Below, piece by piece: positions 1 to 8,391 of a stretch of 64,000 nt of DNA. The stretch's first letter is position 1. Every line of letters starts with the position of its first letter. Position numbers and translations under genes: made by a program. Source of the DNA: Streptomyces chattanoogensis (GTDB taxonomy: Bacteria; Actinomycetota; Actinomycetes; Streptomycetales; Streptomycetaceae); the NCBI RefSeq assembly GCF_001294335.1, contig NZ_LGKG01000046.1, positions 77,705 to 141,704 of the forward strand, written 5' to 3'. Below the pieces are notes generated by a model that saw only the letters and a list, made by a program, of their open reading frames with translations, did no database searches and was not told the origin of the DNA.

Positions 1-49
1 ACGCATGGCCATGCGGTGCAGCGCGTCGGGACTGCGTCCCGTCGCAGGT

Positions 50-1450
50 TCAGCTCGGTGTGTGGACCGGTGTCTGGGGCGGGGCGTGTTCCGGCGAGGG
101 GCTGGGGAGGCGGAGGGCGGTTGCCAGTGAGGCCGTCAGGATGCAGGCGATGAGGGCGTAGGCGGCCTGGTAGCCGCCGGTGGTTTCGGTGAGGAGTCCG
201 GTGAGGGAGGGGCCGGCGAAGCCGGCGAGGCTGCCTACTGTGTTGACGCCGGCGAGGGCCGTCGCCGCGCGGGGGCCGGACAGGACGGCGGTGCACCGGC
301 TCCAGAGGACGGGAACGGCGGCCAGGCTGCCTGCCACCGTTACGGCCAGCGCCGCCAGGCCGAGGCCCGGCAGGTGTGAGAGCGCGGCCAGGGCGGCGGC
401 GAGTGCGGCGGCCGCCATGGGCACCGTAAGGAGGTATGTCCTGGAGCCCGTCCGGTCGCCGTGGCGGCTCCAGGCGAGCATGGCGACGGCCGCGACCGCG
501 TAAGGGAGGGCGGCGAGGGCGGAGACGGCGGAGGCGCCGGCATCGGGGAAGAGGGCGGTGGTGGCCTGGGGCAGGAAGAACTGCAGGGCGTACAGGGCGA
601 AGCCCAGGCCGGCGTTCACCAGGCCGAAGTGGGCGGCGCGGCCGAGTGTGGTCCGGCCGGCACCGGGGGTCGGGGGATTCTGGTCCAGGTGGGCCTCGAG
701 CGCGGTGCGTTGGGCCGGGGTCAGCCAGGCGGCCTCGCGCGGGGTATCGGGCAGCAGGCGCAGTGCGGCGGCCCCCAGGACGAGAGCGGGTGCTGCCTCG
801 ATCAAGAACATCGACTGCCAGCCGCTGAGACCGAAGATGCCGAAGTGCTCGACCAGCAGGCCCGAGGCGGGCAGCCCGACGATGTTGGATACGGGGATGG
901 CCACCAGGAAGAGGGCCAGAGCGCGGGTGCGCTGTGCCTCCGGGAACCAGGCGGCCAGGTAGGCGACGACGCCGGGGAAGAAACCCGCCTCGGTCAGCCC
1001 GAGCGCGAACCGGGCCAGATACAGTCCGTGCGCGTCGGTGACGAGCGCCGTGCAGGCCGAGCAGATTCCCCAGGCAATGACCACGCCGGACAGCCAGCGG
1101 CGGGCGCCGAACCGGCCCAGTGCCACCGCCGCCGGGACCTGGAAGAGGACGTACCCGACGAAGAAGATCCCGGCGGCGGTGCCGTAGGCGGTGGCGGTCA
1201 GCCGCAGGTCGGCGTTCATGGCCAGCGCGGCCACACCGATGTTCGCGCGGTCGAGGAAGTTGACCACGTACAGCGCGAACAGCAGCGGGAGCAGCCTGCG
1301 GGTCACCGTGCGCACCGCCTCCGGTGCGTCCGCCGCCTCCGTTCCGCTTGCTGTCTCCGCTGCGTTCGCCGTCTCCGCTCTGCTCGCCGTCTCCGCCTCT
1401 TCTCGCTCGTCCACGTCTCCGTGTACGTACCGCTCCACACCCGCCGTCAT
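50..1450 (-). CDS. MFS transporter, anion:cation symporter-like
   Basis: This is a 466-residue integral membrane carrier of the major facilitator superfamily, probably taking up an organic anion or sugar acid. The fold shows as about 12 hydrophobic segments, beginning near residue 52 (LLPLLFALYVVNFLDRANIG), a run typical of the ACS branch. The cytoplasmic loop RFGARRW near residue 113 is the usual signature. The first 45 residues are an unusual Ala/Glu/Thr-rich repetitive tail (AETAS, AETAN and similar). The ATG start has GGAGG six bases upstream. It lies on the same strand as the DeoR regulator and dehydrogenase, which suggests a shared catabolic role. The substrate cannot be read from sequence. 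Confidence 0.85.
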   Translation of the reverse strand: MTAGVERYVHGDVDEREEAETASRAETANAAETASGTEAADAPEAVRTVTRRLLPLLFALYVVNFLDRANIGVAALAMNADLRLTATAYGTAAGIFFVGYVLFQVPAAVALGRFGARRWLSGVVIAWGICSACTALVTDAHGLYLARFALGLTEAGFFPGVVAYLAAWFPEAQRTRALALFLVAIPVSNIVGLPASGLLVEHFGIFGLSGWQSMFLIEAAPALVLGAAALRLLPDTPREAAWLTPAQRTALEAHLDQNPPTPGAGRTTLGRAAHFGLVNAGLGFALYALQFFLPQATTALFPDAGASAVSALAALPYAVAAVAMLAWSRHGDRTGSRTYLLTVPMAAAALAAALAALSHLPGLGLAALAVTVAGSLAAVPVLWSRCTAVLSGPRAATALAGVNTVGSLAGFAGPSLTGLLTETTGGYQAAYALIACILTASLATALRLPSPSPEHAPPQTPVHTPS

Positions 1451-1650
1451 CGCCCGCCTCCGCTCTCCCGGTCACGCCGTAGCTCACCCAAGGAACGCGT
1501 GGACGACTGGGCAGGATGTGCGGCGCAGGGGAAGGCGGGTACCCGGCAACCCGAACGGGGTGCGCGGCTGCCCCGTTCGGCGTCAGATCACCGGGCTCCC
1601 CGCAACGCGATGTGGCTGTGGCGGGCGGCCGGCAGCGGAACGTGTACAAG

Positions 1651-1692
1651 CCCGTTGCCCGTTGCCCGTTGCCCGTTGCCCATTGCCCATTG
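1651..1692. repeat. Heptanucleotide tandem repeat (6 units)
   Basis: Four copies of CCCGTTG are followed by two of CCCATTG, ending two bases before the stop codon of the DeoR-type gene. The core GTTGCCC resembles the heptamer array at 62531-62579. Confidence 0.9.
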
Positions 1693-1693
1693 G

Positions 1694-2536
1694 TCACGGG
1701 TGTGATGAGGCGGAGCGGGGCTGCCCAGGAGTGACCGTCTCCACGGGGACGTTCATGGCGCGGATGGCCGCGATCTCCCCCTCAGCCGTGGCCGTGTCGG
1801 TGACGACCGACGCGTACACGGCCGCCGTGCCGTACGCATACGTGGCGGTCTTGCCGAATTTGGAGTGGTCGGCGAGGAGGACGGCCTTGTTGGCGGAGGC
1901 GAGCATGGCTTCCTTGACCTCGGCGTATTCCCGGAGGGGGTGGAAGAGTCGGCCTTCGAGAACGGCGGTGGCGGACATCAGGGCGAGGTCGGCGCGGAGG
2001 CGGGAGAGGGCGGCGACGACCTCGGGGCCGGTGCAGGAGTTGAATTCGCTGTGGTAGCGGCCGCCCAGAAGGGTGATCGCGACGCCGGGGGCGGCGCCCA
2101 GGCGTTGGGCCAGGCCGATGGAGTTGGTGACGACGGTGAGCTGGGCGATGCCGGAGAGGAGATCGGCCAGGGGGTAGACGGTCGTGGAGTCGTCGATGAA
2201 GAGGGTGCTGCCGGGGGTGATGCGGTGGGCCACCGCGGTGCACAGGGCGGTCTTGGCGGCGAGGCCGGCGCCTTCCCGGAAGCGGGTGGCAGTCTCCATC
2301 GTCAGGGCGGGGAAGGCGACGGCCCGGCCGCGTTCCTTGCGGAGCAGATGGCGGGCGGCGAGGTCGTCGAGGTCGCGGTGCATGGTCATCAGGCTGACGC
2401 CGAAGCGGGCGGCGAGACCGTCGGTGCGGATCTCGCCGCATTCGACGACATGGCGCAGGATGGCCTGCCGCCGCTGTTCCACCTCGGCCTGCGACAGCCG
2501 TGTTCTGGCGGGCACACGGTCCTCCTTGCTCGTCAT
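1694..2536 (-). CDS. DeoR/GlpR-family transcriptional regulator
   Basis: A 280-residue cytoplasmic repressor of sugar or polyol metabolism. The N-terminal winged helix-turn-helix spans about residues 12-65 (RRQAILRHVVECGEIRT, then a recognition helix near SLMTMHRDLDDL). The C-terminal DeoR sensor domain, related to ribose-5-phosphate isomerase, includes FIDDSTTVYPLA, VVTNSIGLAQ and LLGGRYHSEF. DeoR sensors bind phosphorylated sugars. The reading frame is open further upstream to 2686, but the ATG at 2536 gives the family's normal length. The zinc dehydrogenase lies 61 bp upstream on the same strand, so the pair may form a sugar-alcohol operon. The target site is not identified. Confidence 0.88.
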   Translation of the reverse strand: MTSKEDRVPARTRLSQAEVEQRRQAILRHVVECGEIRTDGLAARFGVSLMTMHRDLDDLAARHLLRKERGRAVAFPALTMETATRFREGAGLAAKTALCTAVAHRITPGSTLFIDDSTTVYPLADLLSGIAQLTVVTNSIGLAQRLGAAPGVAITLLGGRYHSEFNSCTGPEVVAALSRLRADLALMSATAVLEGRLFHPLREYAEVKEAMLASANKAVLLADHSKFGKTATYAYGTAAVYASVVTDTATAEGEIAAIRAMNVPVETVTPGQPRSASSHP

Positions 2537-2597
2537 GCCGATGACGTTCCATCCTCCCAGGACCCTGCCCCGGCACCCGCCCCGGCTCCTGCGGTGA

Positions 2598-3755
2598 TCA
2601 GTGCGGCTGCGGACGCACCAGCGGCTTGATCGTCGTCCGGTCGCGGGCAGCCGCGGTGAGCCCCTGCTCGGCGTCCTCCAGGGCATACCGGTGGCTGATC
2701 AGCCGGTCCAGCGCCACCTCGCCGGAGGCGGCTAGAGCGATCGCGGTCGGCCAGGTGTTGGCGTACCGGAAGGTGCCGGTGACCTCGATCTCGAAGTTCT
2801 GCACACGGGCGAGAGGGAGCGGGACGGTGTCGCCGCCCATGCCGACCAGCACGGCGCGGCCGGCCCGGCCGAGGGTGCGGATCGCCTCGTCGATGACGGC
2901 AGGGACGCCGGAGCACTCCAGCAGAACGTCCGGCGCGAAGCCGGCGGAGGGGAGGGAAGAGAGGGGGGTGTCGTGGGGGTTCACGGTGGCTGTGGCGCCC
3001 AACTCGCTCGCAAGGGCGAGGCGTTGGGGGGAGATGTCGGTGACGATGACCTCGGTGGCGCCGAAGGCGCGGGCGGTCTGGGCGGCGATCAGCCCGATGG
3101 GGCCCGCGCCCGTGACCAGCACCCGTGAGCCCGGAGCGACCCGGCCCTTACGGGACGCCCATACGCCCACGGACAGCGGCTCCAGCAGGGCCGCGGTCTC
3201 GGCGGTCAGCCCCTCGGGGAGGGGGTGGGCGAAGTTCTCGTCCACCGCGACGTATTCGCACAGGGCGCCGTCGACCGGCGGGGTCGCGTAGAAGGAGACG
3301 TCCGGGCAGAGGTTGTAGCGGCCCCGGCGGCATTGCGGGCAGGTGCCGCAGGGGATGCCGGGTTCGAGGGAGACCAGCTGTCCCGGCCGGTGGCGACGTG
3401 CGCCGGGGCCGAGGGCGACCACGGTGCCGCCGGGTTCGTGACCGAGGACCATGGGAGCGCGGACGACGAAGTCGCCGATTCTGCCGTGCTCGTAGTAATG
3501 GACGTCGGAGCCGCAGATGCCGACCGCTTCGATACGGACCAGGACCTGGCCGGGGCCGGGGCGCGGCACCGGGCGTTCCTGGATCGCCAGCTGCTTGGGG
3601 GCGACGAGGACGGCGGCACGCATCGTGGACGGGATGTCCGAGGGAAGGGCGGACGGAAGGGGCGAGGGCGCCCCGCCGCACCCGCTGCGGCGGCGCCCCG
3701 CAGAAGGGAGCGGCGGCTGAGGGGGCGTAGGGCGCACAGGGGAGGTGAAGGGCAT
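2598..3755 (-). CDS. Zinc-dependent polyol/alcohol dehydrogenase (sorbitol/xylitol DH-like)
   Basis: An MDR-superfamily NAD(P)-dependent dehydrogenase, probably oxidising a polyol. The catalytic zinc region is GICGSDVHYYEHGRIGDF followed by GHEPGG. Four structural-zinc cysteines appear as GIPCGTCPQCRRGRYNLC. The Rossmann motif GAGPIG is followed by D in VIVTDIS, which favours NAD. The conserved core starts at MRAAVLV (position 3623). The ATG at 3755 is chosen because AAGGGA lies nine bases upstream of it, while 3623 has no visible ribosome site. This start adds 44 Pro/Arg-rich residues, so 3623 remains possible. It precedes the DeoR regulator, as in pentitol or hexitol utilisation loci. Confidence 0.85.
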   Translation of the reverse strand: MPFTSPVRPTPPQPPLPSAGRRRSGCGGAPSPLPSALPSDIPSTMRAAVLVAPKQLAIQERPVPRPGPGQVLVRIEAVGICGSDVHYYEHGRIGDFVVRAPMVLGHEPGGTVVALGPGARRHRPGQLVSLEPGIPCGTCPQCRRGRYNLCPDVSFYATPPVDGALCEYVAVDENFAHPLPEGLTAETAALLEPLSVGVWASRKGRVAPGSRVLVTGAGPIGLIAAQTARAFGATEVIVTDISPQRLALASELGATATVNPHDTPLSSLPSAGFAPDVLLECSGVPAVIDEAIRTLGRAGRAVLVGMGGDTVPLPLARVQNFEIEVTGTFRYANTWPTAIALAASGEVALDRLISHRYALEDAEQGLTAAARDRTTIKPLVRPQPH

Positions 3756-3923
3756 AGAGGTACGTCCCTTGGGATGCGTCGAGGCAGGCATCGATCGGTT
3801 CGATGGGGAGCATTCTTAGCAGAAGACTGCCGCGCTGTTAACGCATCTTGCGTGAAGTTCTCTATGTACTTATCTTTCGAGTGATCCGGTGGGGAGGCGT
3901 CGGCGGTACGGGGAGGTTTCCCG

Positions 3924-4778
3924 TCAGCTGCACTGCCAGGTGAACATCGCGCGGTCGAAACGGCGTTGGGCAAGGTCTTCGGGGCGTATGAGCCAGTAGA
4001 GGGCGCCGCCGTCGCCCCACATCATGTCGGCGTCGTCATCCGTGTCGAACTGAGCGAGCAGCACCCAGCGGAGGGCCTCTTCCTTGATGCGGGGGTCGTC
4101 CCATGGCGGGCCGCCCAGGGCGCCGCGGGCGACCTCGGTCTCCACCTCGTCCTGCACCGGGGTCGCGTGGCCACCGATGCGGTGCTCCGTGCCCTCGGTG
4201 TGGTCCCACAGGGCCTCCTGGAAGTCCTCGTGCCACAGCGGGTGGTCGTCCGGCATCGGCGCGAACTCCCGGTAGACCACCGGGTGCCAGAGATACGGCG
4301 CCGTCGCCTCCACCCGTGCGGTCAGCGGCACCTCGGGGTACGGCCGAATCTCCTCCGGCGCCGCCCGCTCGGCGACGGAGACGCAGGCTGGTACGTAGAG
4401 CACGCGCGCTCCCGCCCAGCTGTCGGGCTCATCGGGCGCGACCACCGCACAGCCGTCGTCCAGCTGCCCGTCGAAGTGGAAGAAGAGCAGCGTGCCTTCT
4501 GTCGGCAGGGTGATGTCGAGGACCGTGGAGGGGAGTTGGGCGCAGTCGAGTGAAGCGACGAAGGAGAGCGGGCCGTGCCCCTGCCATACCGGCCACTCCT
4601 CGTCCTCCGGCAGCTCCGGCAGGCCGCCGAGCCGGCCGACGACCGGACCGGCACCCGTGCCGGTGTCCTTCTCCAGGCGCAGGCTCGGCCGCAGCAGGCC
4701 GATCCACCGTTCGGCGATCTCTTCGGGCAGGTGCTCGTGGGCGAGCGTGTGCAGCGCGTCGGGAGTGCTCTGTGTCAT
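3924..4778 (-). CDS. DUF1963 / YwqG-like protein
   Basis: A 284-residue soluble protein of the DUF1963 (YwqG) family. Typical family features are the early GRLGGLPELPEDEEWP segment (residues 48-63), FVASLDCAQLP, the strand TLLFFHFD and a C-terminal MMWGDGGALYWLI followed by FTWQCS. No signal peptide or membrane segment is present. The biochemical role of the family is not established; members often sit in immunity-like or accessory loci. It stands alone between the dehydrogenase and another hypothetical protein. No clear ribosome site precedes the ATG. Confidence 0.75.
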   Translation of the reverse strand: MTQSTPDALHTLAHEHLPEEIAERWIGLLRPSLRLEKDTGTGAGPVVGRLGGLPELPEDEEWPVWQGHGPLSFVASLDCAQLPSTVLDITLPTEGTLLFFHFDGQLDDGCAVVAPDEPDSWAGARVLYVPACVSVAERAAPEEIRPYPEVPLTARVEATAPYLWHPVVYREFAPMPDDHPLWHEDFQEALWDHTEGTEHRIGGHATPVQDEVETEVARGALGGPPWDDPRIKEEALRWVLLAQFDTDDDADMMWGDGGALYWLIRPEDLAQRRFDRAMFTWQCS

Positions 4779-4871
4779 AGGAACGATGATTCACGAGCCC
4801 ACTGACAATGGGCCGTCCGCGTCGTGAACCAGCAGACCAGGCACGGGCTGCCGCCTGAGTGCCGCGCCGGG

Positions 4872-5540
4872 CTACGTACGGGTCCTGGCCCCCGTGATCC
4901 CGGCGCGGGCGGCGATGCCGAGTGCCGCCTCCCGGCGCTCGGGCGGTGTCCCGTCGGGGCACGCCGCGTCCAGGAGCTCGACCACCGCCGTCTCGTCGGC
5001 GGTGCCGTCCTCCACGCGCTGCCGGAACCGGGTGGTGGCCTCGAAGCGGGCCACACGCCGCTCGGGCGGCAGGCCGTCGGCACCCAGCGCTGCCGCCAGG
5101 CTCAGGAACTCCTCCTCCGAACCCACCCAGGGCGCGGCGCCGTCGAGCCCGTCCTCGTCCACTTCATCGGGGTACGGGATCCGGTGCCAGGCATCGTTCT
5201 CCCACCAGTAGACGAAGCCGAAGAGGTTGCCCGCCTCGTCCTCGCGCAGCTGGTCCCAGGGCAGCCAGTCCGGGCCGCCCGCCAGGAAGTCGATCTGTCG
5301 GCCGCCGACGTGGGTGTGGCTGCCGTCCGGATCCTGGCCGACGAACACGGCGCGCCCGCCGTCGAACACGGTCAGCCGCCACCAGCCGCCCGCGCCGGTC
5401 GAGTGGCACCACAGGCCGTGCTCGTCCAGGGCGTGTTCCTTCCAGTGGGTGCACGCCCTTTCCAGCACGGCGAGGGTGAGGGCCCGCGCCCACAGGCGTT
5501 CGGGACGCTCGAGGTCTTCGGGCCGGCCAGGCGCGTGCAT
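4872..5540 (-). CDS. Conserved hypothetical protein, Trp-rich
   Basis: A soluble protein of 222 residues that I cannot assign to a family. It is rich in tryptophan and acidic residues (GGWWRLTVFDGGRAVFVGQD, GFVYWWEND) and has an Ala-rich helical C-terminus. The frame is open to 5684, but the ATG at 5540 has GGGGGA nine bases upstream and removes an implausible Arg-rich leader. No signal peptide or transmembrane helix is visible. WW- and WR-rich strands of this kind occur in SMI1/SUKH-like or DUF1963-adjacent immunity proteins, but that is only a resemblance. Confidence 0.6.
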   Translation of the reverse strand: MHAPGRPEDLERPERLWARALTLAVLERACTHWKEHALDEHGLWCHSTGAGGWWRLTVFDGGRAVFVGQDPDGSHTHVGGRQIDFLAGGPDWLPWDQLREDEAGNLFGFVYWWENDAWHRIPYPDEVDEDGLDGAAPWVGSEEEFLSLAAALGADGLPPERRVARFEATTRFRQRVEDGTADETAVVELLDAACPDGTPPERREAALGIAARAGITGARTRT

Positions 5541-5655
5541 GGTGACGTTCCCCCTTCGATCGGTACGGGGACAAGCCTCGCACGACCGCCCGGGCAAGCC
5601 CCGCGCAACGGCACGGCCGGCTGACGGGTCCTTCCGGCCTCCGCGCGCAGTCAGG

Positions 5656-6105
5656 TCACGGGCGCAGAGGCGGCTGTGGTTCAAAGGCCTCCACCGCGTC
5701 CTGCCATGCCTGGGGGACGGGGATCGAGTGCTCCTCGACGGCGTTGTAGGCGATCATGGCGGACTGTCCGGTGGCGGCCGGGGCGCCGTCGCTCTCGCGC
5801 CACACGGCGTAGTCGAAGTCGAACGACTTGCCTCCGAGCCGGGAGATGCGGATGCCCACGCATACCGGCTCGCGGAAGCGCAGCGGCTGGAAATAGGCGA
5901 AGGAGATCCGGCCGACCACAAAGCCGCGTCGGCCGTCCACGTCTTCCTTGAGGACGTCTATCTGGTACGTCGCGCGGGCGCTCTCCGCCCACCGCAGATA
6001 CGCAACGCTGTTGACGTGGCCCAGCATGTCCACGTCGTGGAAGGGGACTTCGAAGCGGGTGACGCAGCGGAAGCGGGACGGGTCGAAGTCGCTCGGGTCG
6101 GGCAC
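5656..6105 (-). CDS. Hotdog-fold acyl-CoA/acyl-ACP thioesterase (4HBT family)
   Basis: A 149-residue single-hotdog thioesterase that would hydrolyse an acyl-thioester. The family signature FHDVDMLGHVNSVAYLRWAE (residues 22-41) carries the catalytic Asp and the HVN turn. The GTG start at 6105 has GGAGG nine bases upstream; the longer open frame to 6942 is antisense to nothing real and lacks a site. It is the last gene of the eight-gene operon, 44 bp after the R2-like diiron gene. It is therefore the best candidate, with the type II thioesterase, for releasing the product from the carrier protein. It could also be an unrelated housekeeping thioesterase carried at the operon end. Confidence 0.82.
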   Translation of the reverse strand: MPDPSDFDPSRFRCVTRFEVPFHDVDMLGHVNSVAYLRWAESARATYQIDVLKEDVDGRRGFVVGRISFAYFQPLRFREPVCVGIRISRLGGKSFDFDYAVWRESDGAPAATGQSAMIAYNAVEEHSIPVPQAWQDAVEAFEPQPPLRP

Positions 6106-6149
6106 CGGATCTGTCCTCCGTCTGGGTGTGGTGTCGTGGCGTTGGGTGG

Positions 6150-7337
6150 TCAGCTCGAGTCTGCGCCACCCGGGTCGGGTGCGGCACCGATGGCGATGGT
6201 TTCGGCCACCTGAGCCTGGCGTACGGTCAGTTCGCGTTGTTCGCGCTCCGCCGCTTGGGCCATGTCCTCGTCCCTGGCCATCAGGGTGTCCAGGTCGTAC
6301 TTCGCGTACTCGATCACGCCCAGCTTCTCGTAGGCCGCCGCCACCGGCTCGCCCCACAGGCCGATATCGCGGAGAGCGGGCACCACACGGCTGAACAGCA
6401 GGCTGCGGAAGGCCTTCATCGACGGGGAGTTCTCGATCGCCGTCACACAGTCGGCGTGATCGAGTCCCAGCGCCTGCCACATCTCGTCGCCGCGGAACCT
6501 GCGGAACAGCAGCCGGGAACCCTCGATCACGAACTCCTGGCGGTCCTTGCGCTCCGCGCTGGACAGTTCCGCGTACAGCTGCCTCAGCGCCAGTCGGCCG
6601 AAAGCCACATGGCGTGCCTCGTCCTGCATCACATACGCCAGCAGCGCGTGCGGCAGGGGAGCGGCGCCGCCCGCCGTGGCATCCCGCAACAGCCCGAAGG
6701 CGGCCAGCGCCAAGCCCTCGATCAGTACCTGCATCCCGAGGTACGGCATGTCCCAGCGGGAGTCGGCAAGAGTCTGCTCCAGCAACTCGCGCAAGGCAGG
6801 GTTGATCGGGTACATCAGGCCCAGCTTTTCCTGTACGAAGCGGTTGTACGCCTCCAGATGCCGGGCTTCGTCGACGACCTGGGTGCTGGCGTAGAACTTC
6901 GACTCCAGATCGGGAACCGTCTCCACGATCCGCGAGGCGCACACCAGGGCGCCCTGCTCACCGTGGAGGAACTGGCTGAACTGCCAGGCGGTGGTGTGCA
7001 GAAAGAGATCGGCGACGAACTTCCGGTCGTGGCCGAACCGCTCCCAGGTACGCGAACCATGGATCGGGATCAGTTCCTCGGGCTGGCCGAGCGGGTTCGC
7101 GCGGTCGACCTCCAGCTCCCAGGGGATGCGCGTGGCCGCATCCCACTGACGGTCTTTGCCGCGCTGGTAGAGCGCCATCAGCCGTTCGTCCCGCAGGTCG
7201 TACTCCCAGGTCATCCGGGCGTCTCCGGAGGCCGGTACCTGGAAGTCGGTGCCCGGGTCGGTCCCGGTGTCCGCGATCTCCACCGCCCGTGGGCCCGCCC
7301 CCGTGCCCGTCGCGTACGTCGTGTCCATGGTGTTCAT
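6150..7337 (-). CDS. R2-like ferritin-fold diiron protein (putative oxygenase)
   Basis: A 395-residue four-helix-bundle diiron protein. With the ATG at 7337 as residue 1, the six expected metal ligands are visible: E127 (HGEQGAL), E157xxH160 (DEARH), E207 (LIEGLAL) and E240xxH243 (a second DEARH). This is the pattern of ribonucleotide-reductase R2-like and acyl-ACP desaturase-type enzymes, which activate oxygen for hydroxylation, desaturation or N-oxidation. It starts 2 bp after the type II thioesterase stop, so the two are translationally linked. No dedicated ferredoxin or reductase lies nearby. Its substrate is presumably the acyl chain on the carrier protein, which is inference from context. 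Confidence 0.78.
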   Translation of the reverse strand: MNTMDTTYATGTGAGPRAVEIADTGTDPGTDFQVPASGDARMTWEYDLRDERLMALYQRGKDRQWDAATRIPWELEVDRANPLGQPEELIPIHGSRTWERFGHDRKFVADLFLHTTAWQFSQFLHGEQGALVCASRIVETVPDLESKFYASTQVVDEARHLEAYNRFVQEKLGLMYPINPALRELLEQTLADSRWDMPYLGMQVLIEGLALAAFGLLRDATAGGAAPLPHALLAYVMQDEARHVAFGRLALRQLYAELSSAERKDRQEFVIEGSRLLFRRFRGDEMWQALGLDHADCVTAIENSPSMKAFRSLLFSRVVPALRDIGLWGEPVAAAYEKLGVIEYAKYDLDTLMARDEDMAQAAEREQRELTVRQAQVAETIAIGAAPDPGGADSS

Positions 7338-7339
7338 CG

Positions 7340-8071
7340 TCAACCTCGGCTTCCGGTGGCGCTCATCGGCTGGCTGCGCAGGGCGTCGAGATACGGTTCG
7401 GGGTGCTCCCGAAAGCAGAAGTGGCCGCCGGGTACGGCTCGGAGGGTGAAGCCGGCCCTGGTCCACCGCGCCCAGCCCGCCATGGTCTCGCCGGGGCGGA
7501 AGGGATCATCGGCCCCGTACAGGCCCACGACGGGGATGCCGAGCACGGGCGGTGTCGCCGTGGCCCCCTGTTCCAGCAGGGCCAGGTCCTGCCGGCCGGC
7601 CTCGGCGGCGGCGTCCCAGACAGCGGAATGGTCGGCGCCCGCGGACACGGTGGCCCGCAGTTCCCGGGTGGCCGCCTGCAGCAGCTCCTCCGCGGTGCCG
7701 TCCAGCCGGCCGAGCAGATGCGGCGGCGGACAGCCGGAGACCACCAGCAGGGCGGGCGGGCCCGCCGCCGACCTGCTCAGCTCGGCGGCGAGCCGGTGCG
7801 CGAGCAGGGCGCCGAAGCTGTGCCCGAGAATGCCGTAGGGGCCGGAAGGAGGCCTGGCGCGCAGCTCTTCCTGTACCTGTCCGGCGAGCGCGGCCACCGC
7901 CTGGGGGAGGGCCCGGGCCGGGGGCAGGCTGCGCCGGAGGCCCCGGCCCGGCAGATCGAGCCCGGCCAGCCGCAGCCCGGGCCCGGCCCGGCGGCCGAGC
8001 CGGGCATACGCCTGGCCCGTGCCACCGGCGTACGGTACGCAGTACAGGGTGTCGGGGAAGGGTGTGGTCAT
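7340..8071 (-). CDS. Type II thioesterase (GrsT/RifR-like)
   Basis: A 243-residue alpha/beta hydrolase of the editing thioesterase family. The opening CVPYAGGTGQAYARL, nucleophile elbow GHSFG (Ser85), acid loop GADDPFRPGE and catalytic His in VPGGHFCFREHP are all canonical. Type II thioesterases remove aberrant acyl groups from carrier proteins and sometimes release product. The ATG overlaps the ACP stop codon by 4 bp (ATGA), and the next gene starts 2 bp after its end. It is therefore co-translated with the megasynthase set. The strong family match supports reading the operon as a polyketide/fatty-acyl assembly line. Confidence 0.9.
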   Translation of the reverse strand: MTTPFPDTLYCVPYAGGTGQAYARLGRRAGPGLRLAGLDLPGRGLRRSLPPARALPQAVAALAGQVQEELRARPPSGPYGILGHSFGALLAHRLAAELSRSAAGPPALLVVSGCPPPHLLGRLDGTAEELLQAATRELRATVSAGADHSAVWDAAAEAGRQDLALLEQGATATPPVLGIPVVGLYGADDPFRPGETMAGWARWTRAGFTLRAVPGGHFCFREHPEPYLDALRSQPMSATGSRG

Positions 8072-8391
8072 GCCGCGGCCGCGGGCACTTCGGCGGCGAG
8101 CCGGTCGGCCAGTTCGCGCAGGGTGGGCTGGTCGGCGAGGGTCTCTGCGCTGAGGGTGACCCCGATGTCCTCGGCGATGCGGTCGCCGAGCTCCAGGGCG
8201 AGCAGCGAGTCGACGCCGACCTCGCCGATGGGCCGGTCGTCCGGTATCGGCTCCTGCTCGTCGAGGTCCAGTCCCTCGCGGACCAGGGCGGTGAGATAGC
8301 CGAGCGCGGCGTGCTGGACCGGCGCCCGGTCCGGGGCGTGGGGCCGGGCACGCAGGTCGTCAAGGATTTCCAGCAGTGCAGCAGCGGTCAC
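8068..8391 (-). CDS. Free-standing acyl carrier protein
   Basis: A 107-residue carrier protein. The 4'-phosphopantetheine attachment serine is Ser62 in EVGVDSLLALEL, followed by a helix rich in E and A. It starts with GTG at 8391, with GGAGG five bases upstream. That GTG overlaps the megasynthase stop by 4 bp (GTGA), and its own stop overlaps the thioesterase ATG. The chain is slightly longer than a minimal ACP because of about 25 N-terminal residues. With a second carrier domain inside the megasynthase, the system has two carrier sites, one probably holding the loaded fatty acid and one the extended or modified product. Confidence 0.9.
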   Translation of the reverse strand: MTAAALLEILDDLRARPHAPDRAPVQHAALGYLTALVREGLDLDEQEPIPDDRPIGEVGVDSLLALELGDRIAEDIGVTLSAETLADQPTLRELADRLAAEVPAAAA